A stretch of DNA of 33,500 bases from positions 28,711 to 62,210 of the forward strand of contig NZ_LUKG01000018.1 in assembly GCF_001601815.1 (NCBI RefSeq), in the 5' to 3' direction. The notes beneath the pieces are model-generated. The model was not told the DNA's origin, did no database searches, and worked only from the letters and a program-made list of their open reading frames with translations. Positions within the stretch are counted from its first letter, which is position 1. The number at the start of each line of letters is the position of its first letter. The stretch is from Flavihumibacter sp. CACIAM 22H1 (GTDB lineage Bacteria; Bacteroidota; Bacteroidia; Chitinophagales; Chitinophagaceae). The position numbers and the translations under genes are program-made. Below, piece by piece: positions 1 through 8,007 of the stretch.

Positions 1-890
1 GCAATAAGTTTCCTGAAGTCAGCAGCTGTCATATAATCGGGTTTCTGATCTATATACTCCCGCTGCAGGTAGGTAGAAAAATCGTAGCGCGGTGCGCCGG
101 ATTTGCCTTTTTTTGTGGTAATCAGAATGACACCGGCATTTCCCCGGGTACCGTAAATAGCGGCAGCCGATCCGTCTTTTAATACATCAAAAGATTCTAT
201 ATCATCCTGTTGCAGCAGATCCAGGTTTCCACCAGGAATTCCATCAATCACGATCAAAGGCGTTCTGGTACCGGTTAGGGAAGTAACGCCTCTTAATTGA
301 ATGGAGGCACCGGAATTGGGGTTATTTCCGGCTGTTCTGGTAATGTTCAAACCGGCTACTTTACCCTGTATCAGATCCATTGGTGAACGGGTGCCCCCCG
401 GATTAAAATTGGTTGATTTTACGGAAGTAACCGCAGAGGTTATTTCTTTTCTTTTTTGTGTACCATACCCCACCACCACTACCTGATCAAGACTCTGAAC
501 ATCGTCTCTTAGTTGGATGCTAAGGTTATTGCTTTGTCCAACCCTGATTTCACTGGTTTTAAAGCCGAGGTAAGAAACCACTAAAATATCACCTGGTTTT
601 GCAGCAATAGTGAACCGGCCTTCCTCATCGGTAGTTACTCCTTTGGTACTGCCTTTGATAATAACAGAGGCACCGGCAACAGGTGTATTATTTACTGCGT
701 TGGAAACGATGCCCGAAACGGATTGTTGAAACCAGGCAGAATGCTTACCCGCTATTCCGGCTGATTCGTTAAAGTTGGATATATTGCCGCTTTCCGCCTT
801 ACCCTGAACGGGAACTGCAAGAATCGCCGCGCAAAACAGCGGAAGGACACGCATAGAACTGCCTCCTGCTATTGTATTTTTTTTGCTCAT
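1..890 (-). CDS. SusC/RagA-type TonB-dependent outer membrane receptor, N-terminal part
   Basis: The first 296 residues of a gene that runs off the left edge. It begins MSKKNT with a second possible start at 854 (MRVLPL), which sits directly before a signal peptide ending near QGKA; either could be used. Residues about 50-125 form a CarboxypepD_reg-like beta-sandwich (VSGIVSNAVNNTPVAGASV), followed by the SusC hallmark DQVVVVGYGTQKR and a TonB plug domain containing SIQLRGVTS, LIVIDGIPGG, DDIESFDVLKDGSAAAIYG and GVILITTKKGK. Family knowledge: such proteins form the TonB-powered outer membrane channel that imports glycans or peptides together with a SusD lipoprotein. The SusD partner would lie to the left, outside the window. 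No STN domain precedes the beta-sandwich, so FecR/anti-sigma control is not indicated. The gene is divergent from the kinase at 1083. Confidence 0.93.
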   Translation of the reverse strand, partial: MSKKNTIAGGSSMRVLPLFCAAILAVPVQGKAESGNISNFNESAGIAGKHSAWFQQSVSGIVSNAVNNTPVAGASVIIKGSTKGVTTDEEGRFTIAAKPGDILVVSYLGFKTSEIRVGQSNNLSIQLRDDVQSLDQVVVVGYGTQKRKEITSAVTSVKSTNFNPGGTRSPMDLIQGKVAGLNITRTAGNNPNSGASIQLRGVTSLTGTRTPLIVIDGIPGGNLDLLQQDDIESFDVLKDGSAAAIYGTRGNAGVILITTKKGKSGAPRYDFSTYLQREYIDQKPDYMTAADFRKLI

Positions 891-972
891 TATTAATAAC
901 AGTTAGATGTCAGTAGATGGTACGGCTCCTTAACAGGACCCGTAATTCGCCGTTTGCATGCAATCCTTTGCG

Positions 973-989
973 ATAGTTTTTAAAACTAT
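973..989. promoter_or_regulatory. Perfect palindrome between the SusC gene and the kinase gene
   Basis: ATAGTTTT-T-AAAACTAT is an uninterrupted 8+8 inverted repeat around a single central T. It lies in the 192-base region between two divergent genes, about 83 bases before the receptor start and 94 before the kinase start. The symmetry is seen directly. A role as operator for the adjacent response regulator is inference; an AT-rich palindrome of this size can also occur by chance. Confidence 0.35.
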
Positions 990-1082
990 TTAACATCTCA
1001 ACTTTTAGCTGCCAACAAAGTTCAAACAGATTGTTAACGGAATTTAAAGGAGAGGGGAAGCTGACCGAAGCAGTTATCTTTA

Positions 1083-2504
1083 TTGTTTAAACTTTTCTGC
1101 GTGAAATTTTCGATTCAGCAACATAAAATCCTCGCCTTTCTCGGGTTTATTGTACTGGTATCCGTGCAGTGCTTCCTGATTTACAATACCTATAAATTAA
1201 AAGATGATGAATTCTTTGCTGCCGAAAAAAACATTCTGAAAGAAGCTTACCGGGCAAGCATCCGTAATGAAAAGATTTTTCCCGGCGGACAAGCCATCAT
1301 GGATCGTTACCTACTGGGCAATATGGCAAAATTTGATTCCCTGCATAAAATATCTACCCGAAAACTAACCGATTATGCCAGGCTGGTAATAGACAGCCTT
1401 CAACTAGCCTTAAGAAAGCAAAATACCATCGACCAGATAATGCACCGGATAATACGGGAAAATAAACTCGACACATCGTTGACCTGGGCCGCCACCCTTG
1501 AAAAAGTAAGTATAACCTTCGATGGCACACATTATATCTCCCTGTTCGAACGCAATGAACAGGCAAAGGGCATCTTAAACAACAATGGCCCCTCCCGCCT
1601 AACCAAACAAAATGAAGTTAGTTCTATTACGGTCAGTTCCCCAACTCCAAATTCCTATGCAACCGGGTTTTCGCTGCATGCCGATATCCCCTACCGAACA
1701 CTGCATATTTTCAAAAGCATGGCACTGCCGCTTGTCATCTCTTTCTTTTCAATATTGGTAGTAGTGTTGATTTATTATGTAACCTACCATAACTGGATCC
1801 GTCAAAAAAAACTTGCAGAACTTAAGTCAGATTTTGTAAACAGTATTACTCATGAACTGCATACGCCGTTATCTGCCATTATAGTAGCCAATAAAAGCCT
1901 TACCAACGACCGGATCATGGAAGACAAAGAAAAAATACTGGCGCTAACCGCGGTAATCGACCGGCAATCACAACGATTAAAAACCTTATTCGGGCAAGTG
2001 CTGGACTTAACGGTAATGAACGCTTCCAGTTTACAAAAGGAACCCTTCATTATGGAAGAACTGCTCGAGGAACTGTTGCTCGACTACCGCCTGCAACTAA
2101 CCAATAACCAGGTATCTATTTCTTATACCAACGATTCTAAGGCGAGCCGGGTTTTACTCGATAAATTCTGGACCACCACCATGATCAATAATATCCTTGA
2201 TAATGGCATTAAGTATAATAACAGTAAATTGAAAACAATAAAAGTACATACCAGGCAGGCATACGAAAAACTGGTATTGATCATTTCAGACAACGGTATC
2301 GGTATTTCGGACAAAGCACGCCGCTATATTTTTGACAAGTTTTACCGAAATACGGAAGGCCTGGAAAATAATGCAACCAACGGACTTGGACTCGGGCTTT
2401 TTTATACCAAACAATGCATCGATGCGCATAATTGGGAGCTTGAAATCCTGTCGAATGATTCAAGTGGAACATTTTTTATTATACGGATTCCACTGGAAAA
2501 ATAA
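1083..2504 (+). CDS. Two-component sensor histidine kinase
   Basis: Membrane sensor kinase of 473 residues. A first membrane segment lies at about residues 15-37, a non-cytoplasmic sensor region of about 175 residues without a recognisable fold follows, and a second membrane segment lies at about 213-236. The HisKA domain carries the H-box HELHTPL with the phosphorylated His at residue 257. The HATPase part shows the N-box NNILDNGIKYN, the G1 box SDNGIGIS with the F-box DKFYRN, and the G2 box NGLGLGLFYTK. The H-box has His where most family members have Arg (HELRTPL). No ATG opens the frame: the choices are TTG at 1083 or GTG at 1101, and a stop in frame at 1062 excludes anything earlier. A purine-rich AAAGGAGAGGGG lies at about 1046-1057. 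It is followed 10 bases later by its response regulator, so the two form an operon. Confidence 0.95.
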   Translation: MFKLFCVKFSIQQHKILAFLGFIVLVSVQCFLIYNTYKLKDDEFFAAEKNILKEAYRASIRNEKIFPGGQAIMDRYLLGNMAKFDSLHKISTRKLTDYARLVIDSLQLALRKQNTIDQIMHRIIRENKLDTSLTWAATLEKVSITFDGTHYISLFERNEQAKGILNNNGPSRLTKQNEVSSITVSSPTPNSYATGFSLHADIPYRTLHIFKSMALPLVISFFSILVVVLIYYVTYHNWIRQKKLAELKSDFVNSITHELHTPLSAIIVANKSLTNDRIMEDKEKILALTAVIDRQSQRLKTLFGQVLDLTVMNASSLQKEPFIMEELLEELLLDYRLQLTNNQVSISYTNDSKASRVLLDKFWTTTMINNILDNGIKYNNSKLKTIKVHTRQAYEKLVLIISDNGIGISDKARRYIFDKFYRNTEGLENNATNGLGLGLFYTKQCIDAHNWELEILSNDSSGTFFIIRIPLEK

Positions 2505-2514
2505 AGTGACGCCT

Positions 2515-3219
2515 ATGCAACATAAAGTATTATTTGTGGAAGACGAAATAGACCTCGGCAACGTGGTAAAACAATATCTACAGCTCATGGACCTGGAAAT
2601 AGACTGGCATACCACGGCAGAAGACGCCTATCTTGCCTTTACCAAAAACAAAGCCAGCTACGACCTGCTTATGATCGATGTTCAGTTACCCGGGGCAGAC
2701 GGTTTTGAACTGGCGAAAAAATTTTACCAACTCGACAGCAAGAAACCCTTTCTATTTCTTACCGCCAGGAACGAAAAAAAAGACCGGCTGCGTGGTTTAG
2801 AACTTGGAGCAGATGACTATATAAGTAAACCCTTTGATATTGATGAACTGGTGCTCAGGATCCGGAACATTATCCGCAGAAACAAACGGTCCGAAACAAC
2901 GTACAAATCCGCTACCGATCTAAAAATCGGCGACATCATACTGCATAAAGATCTATTCAAACTATCTATCCGAAATTTTCCAGGCAAAGGCGCTCTAACT
3001 CCCAGAGAAATGGAATTACTGGAATTCCTGTATAAACACCGCAACAGTGTTTTAAAAAGAGAAGATATCCTCCTGCAACTATGGGGAGAAAATGATTATT
3101 TCCTGGGACGCAGCCTGGATGTATTTATTTCAAGGCTTCGGAAATTGTTATCGGCCTCCACCAAAGTAAAAATAGAAAATGTGTACGGGGTGGGTTTTAT
3201 CTTCACTGTGCAGGATTAA
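2515..3219 (+). CDS. OmpR/PhoB-type response regulator
   Basis: DNA-binding response regulator of 234 residues, partner of the upstream kinase. The receiver domain (1-120) has the acidic pocket at FVEDE (residues 7-11), the phospho-acceptor Asp55 in LLMIDVQLPG, the conserved Thr83 in FLTAR and Lys105 in ISKPF. The C-terminal winged helix is of PhoB type, from LTPREMELLEFLYKH through the recognition helix region SLDVFISRLRKLL to the wing NVYGVGFIF. I use the ATG at 2515; a GTG at 2506 in the same frame is the alternative. A much longer reading frame opening at 2332 inside the kinase is not credible as a start. Its targets are unknown, but the divergent SusC-type receptor gene, with a palindrome in its upstream region, is the obvious candidate. 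Confidence 0.95.
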   Translation: MQHKVLFVEDEIDLGNVVKQYLQLMDLEIDWHTTAEDAYLAFTKNKASYDLLMIDVQLPGADGFELAKKFYQLDSKKPFLFLTARNEKKDRLRGLELGADDYISKPFDIDELVLRIRNIIRRNKRSETTYKSATDLKIGDIILHKDLFKLSIRNFPGKGALTPREMELLEFLYKHRNSVLKREDILLQLWGENDYFLGRSLDVFISRLRKLLSASTKVKIENVYGVGFIFTVQD

Positions 3220-3376
3220 CCCGGCCAGGTCCGCAACCCGCCCGGCCAGGCAAAGCAGCGGAGATTGCGCAACAAACAGGAATAATCCCCATCAATATCC
3301 GCAAGAAAAAGGCCGGGTAGCAGCATTTATTCTTTCATTCCCTATTTTTAATAGGCCTGCTTAAAAGGCTTGCACC

Positions 3377-5119
3377 ATGAAACTCCACTATTTCTGCATA
3401 GCAGTTCTGGCAGTTATCCGGTTTTCTGCAAAGGCGCAGGAACCCTCCTTTTTCAAATGGGATACATCAAAAGGCCGTATACCGGTAACCAACACCCGAT
3501 TTAATACGGACAGCAACCTGGTTCAATTCGCCATCCTGAGCGATCGTACCGGGGGCATGGTTCCGGGTATATTTGAAGATGCGGTTAAAAAAGCCAACCT
3601 GCTACAACCCCAGTTCATTCTGTCTGTGGGGGATCTTATTAATGGTTACTCAACCGATTCCGTGCTGATTAATGCGCAATGGAAGGAATTTACCAACCTA
3701 CTGGAACCACTGACTGTTCCTTTTTTTTATGTGCCCGGAAATCATGATATCAGCAATTCCTGGATGCAACAGGAATGGAAAAGACGATATGGACAATCGC
3801 ATTATTATTTTGTTTATAAAAATGTCCTCTTCTTATCACTGAATTCGCAGGATGAGGGCGATTATGGAATGAAGGCCGAACAGGTTGCTTATTTCCAGCA
3901 AATCCTGCAACAATTCCCAGCCGTTCGATGGACCTTTGTATTTATGCACCAACCCCTTTGGGCCAAAACCGGTACCGGTTTTGAAAAAATTGAAGCTGCC
4001 CTTGCGAACAGAAATTATACGGTATTTGCAGGTCATACCCATAATTACCTGCTGAGTGAGCGCAACAAACGCAAATATTATATACTGGCTACAAGTGGCG
4101 GAGGCAGTGAGCGAAGAGGAGAACAGTTCGGCGAATTCGATCATATAACCTGGGTAAGTTTCCAGTCTGCAGAACCCAAAGTAGTTCATTTAAAACTGGA
4201 CGGGCTGGTTGAAGAAAATATTGTAGATGAAGCTTTGCGGAAAAAAATCCGCCCGCTTACTTCCGGCAACTGGTTGCGATTAAAGCCCGCGCAAACCCGC
4301 TCATCCGTGGAATCGCTGATCCAGGCATCCGTTCAGCTGCGCAACCCAAGTGAGTTGCCCCTTGCAGTTAAGGGAAATCTGCCGAAGCTTACTGGTTGGC
4401 ATACAGAACCGGAAACCATCCAACTTACCCTGGGCCCCGGTGAAGAAAAAGAAATCCCCTTCCTGCTCAAAACCCTGCATGGCCAACCGGTTGATCTGGC
4501 CACACTGGATCCTGTAACCATTGAACTTGAAGGCGCGTACAACATAAACAACAAACGCTATGCACTTCCGGCTAGTCAAAGAATGCTGCTGAACTGGCCC
4601 GGCTCAACCGGCCAGGAAATTTTGGTACACTACCCGGAATATGTAACCGAAGCCTGGGACTGGCAGGGAACCGGGGATTCATTTATCAGGTTTAAACTAC
4701 ACGAAGAAACTAAATACCTTACCTTATCGGCTACCGTTACCGATGATCAACTCGTTCTGCAGGAAGGAGAGCACCGCGATAAATTATTGGTATATTTCGA
4801 AAATAAAAACAAGGTCCCTTTCCTGCTAACGGTATCACCAGACTCCAAAAAACCTTCCTTCCAACTTACGAAAGCAGATGGAAGTCCTTATAAAATAGCC
4901 CTTAGCTGCACCAGTAAAGTCAGTGAGAAAGGCATTGAAGTACTTATTAAGCTCCCAATAAAAGAAATTCTTCAGCCAGATGGCAGCTTTCGCATGAATA
5001 TCGGGTATGCCGACCAGGATGATGCCACCAGCACAGAAGCAGCTACCATCTACTGGAAACCCCGCTGGGATACAGAGCAGAACTACCCTGCCTCCGGCAT
5101 ATTCCGGCCCTCCCGTTAG
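3377..5119 (+). CDS. Secreted calcineurin-like metallophosphoesterase
   Basis: Protein of 580 residues with a signal peptide (MKLHYFCIAVLAVIRFSAKA, cleavage likely at AKA-Q). The metallophosphoesterase core covers about residues 45-270 and shows the metal-ligand blocks in order: SDRTGG, SVGDLING, VPGNHDIS, FMHQPLW and FAGHTHNYL. The first block has Asp-Arg where classical members have Asp-x-His, a variant I associate with Bacteroidota members of this superfamily. Residues about 300-580 are beta-rich: a section with gamma-adaptin or immunoglobulin-like character, then a part resembling the carbohydrate-binding-like domain found in secreted enzymes. Substrate unknown; phosphodiester or phosphomonoester hydrolysis in the periplasm or outside the cell is expected from the family. 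It lies 157 bases after the response regulator and may have its own promoter. Confidence 0.87.
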   Translation: MKLHYFCIAVLAVIRFSAKAQEPSFFKWDTSKGRIPVTNTRFNTDSNLVQFAILSDRTGGMVPGIFEDAVKKANLLQPQFILSVGDLINGYSTDSVLINAQWKEFTNLLEPLTVPFFYVPGNHDISNSWMQQEWKRRYGQSHYYFVYKNVLFLSLNSQDEGDYGMKAEQVAYFQQILQQFPAVRWTFVFMHQPLWAKTGTGFEKIEAALANRNYTVFAGHTHNYLLSERNKRKYYILATSGGGSERRGEQFGEFDHITWVSFQSAEPKVVHLKLDGLVEENIVDEALRKKIRPLTSGNWLRLKPAQTRSSVESLIQASVQLRNPSELPLAVKGNLPKLTGWHTEPETIQLTLGPGEEKEIPFLLKTLHGQPVDLATLDPVTIELEGAYNINNKRYALPASQRMLLNWPGSTGQEILVHYPEYVTEAWDWQGTGDSFIRFKLHEETKYLTLSATVTDDQLVLQEGEHRDKLLVYFENKNKVPFLLTVSPDSKKPSFQLTKADGSPYKIALSCTSKVSEKGIEVLIKLPIKEILQPDGSFRMNIGYADQDDATSTEAATIYWKPRWDTEQNYPASGIFRPSR

Positions 5120-5194
5120 CAGGATAAAATTTTCAGCAAAAACATAGGAATCTATTCTTTTTTGCATTTACTTTGTACTTCAAAGCACTTTTAA

Positions 5195-5788
5195 ATGAAC
5201 GATTCCATTGCTCGTTTCTATAACAGGATCAGTATTATCTACCCGCTGATCAATTTATTTCTCCTCCGGCAGCGGGTGCACTTGCTGGAGGAAGTAAACA
5301 GTTATCCTACCGGCAAACTCCTGGAAATAGGGGTTGGTGATGGAAATCACCTGCGGCTCTACAAGAAGCACCAGATCATTGGAATTGATGTATCTGAACT
5401 GATGTTGAAAAGAGCCCGCAAATCAAATCCGGAAAAGGCAGAACTATATTGCATGAATGGAGAAGCCCTTGCTTTTGCCGATGCCAGTTTCGATTATATT
5501 GTGCTATCACATGTACTGGCAGTTACCATAGACCCTGATAAATTATTGCAGGAAATAGGCCGGGTTTTAAAACCCGGCGGCACGCTTTTTCTGCTTAACC
5601 ATTTTACCCCGGAAACCTGGCTGAGCTGGATGGATAAAGCGTTTCAGCCAGTAGCCAAACTGCTCAGGTTCCGTTCCTATTTCCTCCCTGCGCAGCTAGG
5701 CACCCTGGCAGCGGCCTTTACGCTGGAGAAAATAAGGGGTTTCGGGTTACACGATTATTTCCAACTTAGAATTTATAGCAAACCATGA
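5195..5788 (+). CDS. Class I SAM-dependent methyltransferase
   Basis: Methyltransferase of 197 residues. The SAM-binding glycine loop is LLEIGVGDGNHL (about residues 45-56), the ribose-binding acid is in IIGIDVS, motif II is FDYIVLSHVLAV, and the post-II segment is LKPGGTLFLLNHF. The N-terminus (ARFYNRISIIYPLINLFL) and overall layout are like the phosphatidylethanolamine N-methyltransferase/UbiE-type group, so a lipid substrate is plausible but not shown. The start ATG follows a region with TTTACTTTG that resembles a Bacteroidota -7 element, without a clear -33 element. The stop overlaps the next start by four bases (ATGA), so the two genes are translationally coupled. Confidence 0.88.
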   Translation: MNDSIARFYNRISIIYPLINLFLLRQRVHLLEEVNSYPTGKLLEIGVGDGNHLRLYKKHQIIGIDVSELMLKRARKSNPEKAELYCMNGEALAFADASFDYIVLSHVLAVTIDPDKLLQEIGRVLKPGGTLFLLNHFTPETWLSWMDKAFQPVAKLLRFRSYFLPAQLGTLAAAFTLEKIRGFGLHDYFQLRIYSKP

Positions 5789-6288
5789 AATCCTACCGCG
5801 GGGCCATCGGCGTTTCATTGGCCATCAGCTTGTATATCTATGTAATTTACCGAACCGACAAAACCCTGGTAAATCAACTGATCATTGCCTTAGTTTCCTG
5901 GGAAAAATACGCTGCACTGAAGGCGGAAATCAGGGCCCTTTTTCCCCTGGCAGACTGGATCATTTATTCGCTCCCCGAAGGTTTATGGATCTTTTGCATA
6001 ACCCTTAGTTCTCATTATTTTTTCCTGGAAATAAAAGGCAGCCGCCTAAACCTCAGCCTGCTCCCCATTCTTTTGGCGGTAACCATGGAATTATTTCAAT
6101 TAGTGCATTTATCGAACGGGCGGTTTGACTGGATGGACTTGCTGATTTCCTTTACTTTCTGGCTATTTGCTCTTTTTGTTACCCGTATGAACCTGGAAAA
6201 ACAAGCCTTGTTCCGAACCTGGAACCAGGCCAGTTATACCTGTATATTCAGCTATGCGATTGTTTACCTGGCGCATGTAATCCGTTGA
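5785..6288 (+). CDS. Small multi-pass membrane protein, VanZ-like
   Basis: Protein of 167 residues with about five hydrophobic segments: near residues 5-22, 62-80, 88-103, 112-130 and 150-164. The stretch MELFQLVHLSNGRFDWMDLL has the E-x-x-Q...R-x-D-x-x-D spacing seen in VanZ-family membrane proteins, so I call it VanZ-like with caution. It starts inside the stop codon of the methyltransferase and probably depends on it for translation. A joint role of the pair, perhaps in envelope lipid modification, is inference. The gene ends 12 bases from the convergent oxidoreductase gene, with no obvious terminator in between. Confidence 0.65.
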   Translation: MKSYRGAIGVSLAISLYIYVIYRTDKTLVNQLIIALVSWEKYAALKAEIRALFPLADWIIYSLPEGLWIFCITLSSHYFFLEIKGSRLNLSLLPILLAVTMELFQLVHLSNGRFDWMDLLISFTFWLFALFVTRMNLEKQALFRTWNQASYTCIFSYAIVYLAHVIR

Positions 6289-6300
6289 TCCTGCTTCCCT

Positions 6301-7992
6301 TTAAAGGGGCCAGGCCGTTTCAATTCCCTGGCTGCTGATAAAGGATTGGAATTCCTTTATTTTTAATTCCCGCACCTGCCGGGGTGTTAATCCCTGCTCT
6401 TTTGCAAAAGCAACCAGGCAACCCACGGCTTCTCCGATACTCCATTCAACCGGGTGAAGCCGGTAGCAGCCATTTGTTATATGGGTGGTACCGATATTTT
6501 TATTCGCAGGCAGCAAGTTTTCCATTCGTATAGGAATCAGTGCCCCTAAAGGAATCTGAAAAGGCAACGCATTGAAATCAACATAGTTCACTTTATGGTT
6601 GGTAGGATGCAGGTCGATCGGGTAGTAACCTATTCCAACACTGTCTTCAAAAGCAGCCCCCCATGCAAGGCTTGCATCAGCGCTAAGCTGTCTTCTTTGT
6701 TCCATGCCCACATGTTCTTCTTTAACTGTAAATACAGCTTCTATGCGCCGGGCTTCGCGTACATAGGGATATTTGGCCAGGCCATCATGCGTACCCATAA
6801 CATCTTTGCGCAACCGAATTCCAGGCCAGCCCTTACCGCCATCGGGCCGGGGAACTTCTGTCTGCAGCCAGTATAAAAGCGACAGGCTTAATTGCTTGGC
6901 CCTGTTGATATGATAAACCTTTTCTTTTTCAGGCACATCAATTATAGTACCCAGCATATAATCGTTCTGCGGCCAGTTTACAATGGTTATATCTCCCGCA
7001 TAAGTACCTGGTTTAAAATTATCCTTACTAATAATCCGGCGATAATTCCAGAGGTTTAACCTGTCCCCTGTTGCAATTCCTTCCGGATGAAAGCCGAGTT
7101 GTTTGGGCTTTCCGGTACGCGGATCAGAATACTGAAGATCCAGTAATCTTCCCGGCCAGGCGGGTTGCAGATCCGGGCTATAATTTTTCCAGAACGCATA
7201 ATCAGGAGGCTCGGGTATGGTATGATTTTCTCCTGGTACATAGTCCATCGCAAAACACATGGTGAAAGACTGGCTGTTGAGCGGATCAGCCTTTCCGGGC
7301 GCATGCAGTTCACCGGTTTGCGACTTAGCTTCTGTTCCGGTGCGGTATTCTGTTCCGGTAATGGGTAATAAATCACCTAGTTCGGTAGCATCCACAAAAT
7401 AAGGTGCTATTAGTTTTTTCAGGACGCCGGATTGGTCTTTGACCAGCAGAGCATGTACCCTGTTTCCGTTCTTTTCTGCCGACACTGCTTTATGCTGCAA
7501 TAAGAGCTGGAGCTTTCCGTTGCTCAGATGCGGAGCCAGTAGTTCCATAAATACCGCCACGGCAACTTTGGGTTCATGACATAAGCGCGATACGGCGCCG
7601 TCGCCGGGGTTCAGCAGGGGGCGTTGTTGAGCCGCTTCGGTAAGCGGGTAATTTTGCCGGTAATAATTTCTGATTCGGTTGCGCCAATGGCGGTATAGTG
7701 CAGTAGCGCCATGTGTTTCAATCCACTGGTGTTCATCAGGCGGCACTCCCTGCTGTGATACCTGTCCGCCTATCCAGTCTGTTTCTTCAGTAAGGATAAC
7801 GGTTTGTTTATTCCTCAGGGCCGCCAATGCGGCTGCAAGTCCGCCTAAACCGGCACCTGCAATTACAAGATCGGCCTGCAGCTGTACCAGCGGCTCTTTA
7901 GGGCTTAGTGTGTTAGCATCGGATCGAACTGGCCAGCTAAGCAGGGCGCCGCTTCCCCATGTTATGCTTTGCAGAAAGCTTCTTCTTTTCAT
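6301..7992 (-). CDS. Tat-exported FAD-dependent oxidoreductase
   Basis: Protein of 563 residues of the FAD_oxidored type. The N-terminus has a twin-arginine signal (KRRSFLQ, then a hydrophobic stretch and an Ala-containing cleavage region), so export in folded state with cofactor is expected. The dinucleotide-binding Rossmann motif is VIAGAGLGGLAAALAA at about residues 42-57, followed by the GG doublet of TDWIGGQVSQQG. The C-terminal block NLLPANKNIGTTHITNGCYR and EWSIGEAVG are typical of this family. Members are often annotated loosely as xanthan lyase or fumarate reductase-like proteins; the true substrate is unknown. It lies 15 bases after the aminotransferase gene on the same strand, so the two are probably cotranscribed. 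Confidence 0.87.
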   Translation of the reverse strand: MKRRSFLQSITWGSGALLSWPVRSDANTLSPKEPLVQLQADLVIAGAGLGGLAAALAALRNKQTVILTEETDWIGGQVSQQGVPPDEHQWIETHGATALYRHWRNRIRNYYRQNYPLTEAAQQRPLLNPGDGAVSRLCHEPKVAVAVFMELLAPHLSNGKLQLLLQHKAVSAEKNGNRVHALLVKDQSGVLKKLIAPYFVDATELGDLLPITGTEYRTGTEAKSQTGELHAPGKADPLNSQSFTMCFAMDYVPGENHTIPEPPDYAFWKNYSPDLQPAWPGRLLDLQYSDPRTGKPKQLGFHPEGIATGDRLNLWNYRRIISKDNFKPGTYAGDITIVNWPQNDYMLGTIIDVPEKEKVYHINRAKQLSLSLLYWLQTEVPRPDGGKGWPGIRLRKDVMGTHDGLAKYPYVREARRIEAVFTVKEEHVGMEQRRQLSADASLAWGAAFEDSVGIGYYPIDLHPTNHKVNYVDFNALPFQIPLGALIPIRMENLLPANKNIGTTHITNGCYRLHPVEWSIGEAVGCLVAFAKEQGLTPRQVRELKIKEFQSFISSQGIETAWPL

Positions 7993-8007
7993 GTGAACGG
8001 GAATTAC

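Noticed and set aside
3221-3249. Direct repeat CCCGGCCAGG, two copies 9 bases apart after the response regulator
   Set aside because: Short, GC-rich, without symmetry or any further copy; I see no function and chance is sufficient.
3179-3364. Small plus-strand open frame overlapping the end of the response regulator
   Set aside because: It has an odd composition (many Arg, Ala, Ser), no ribosome binding site and overlaps the conserved end of the regulator.
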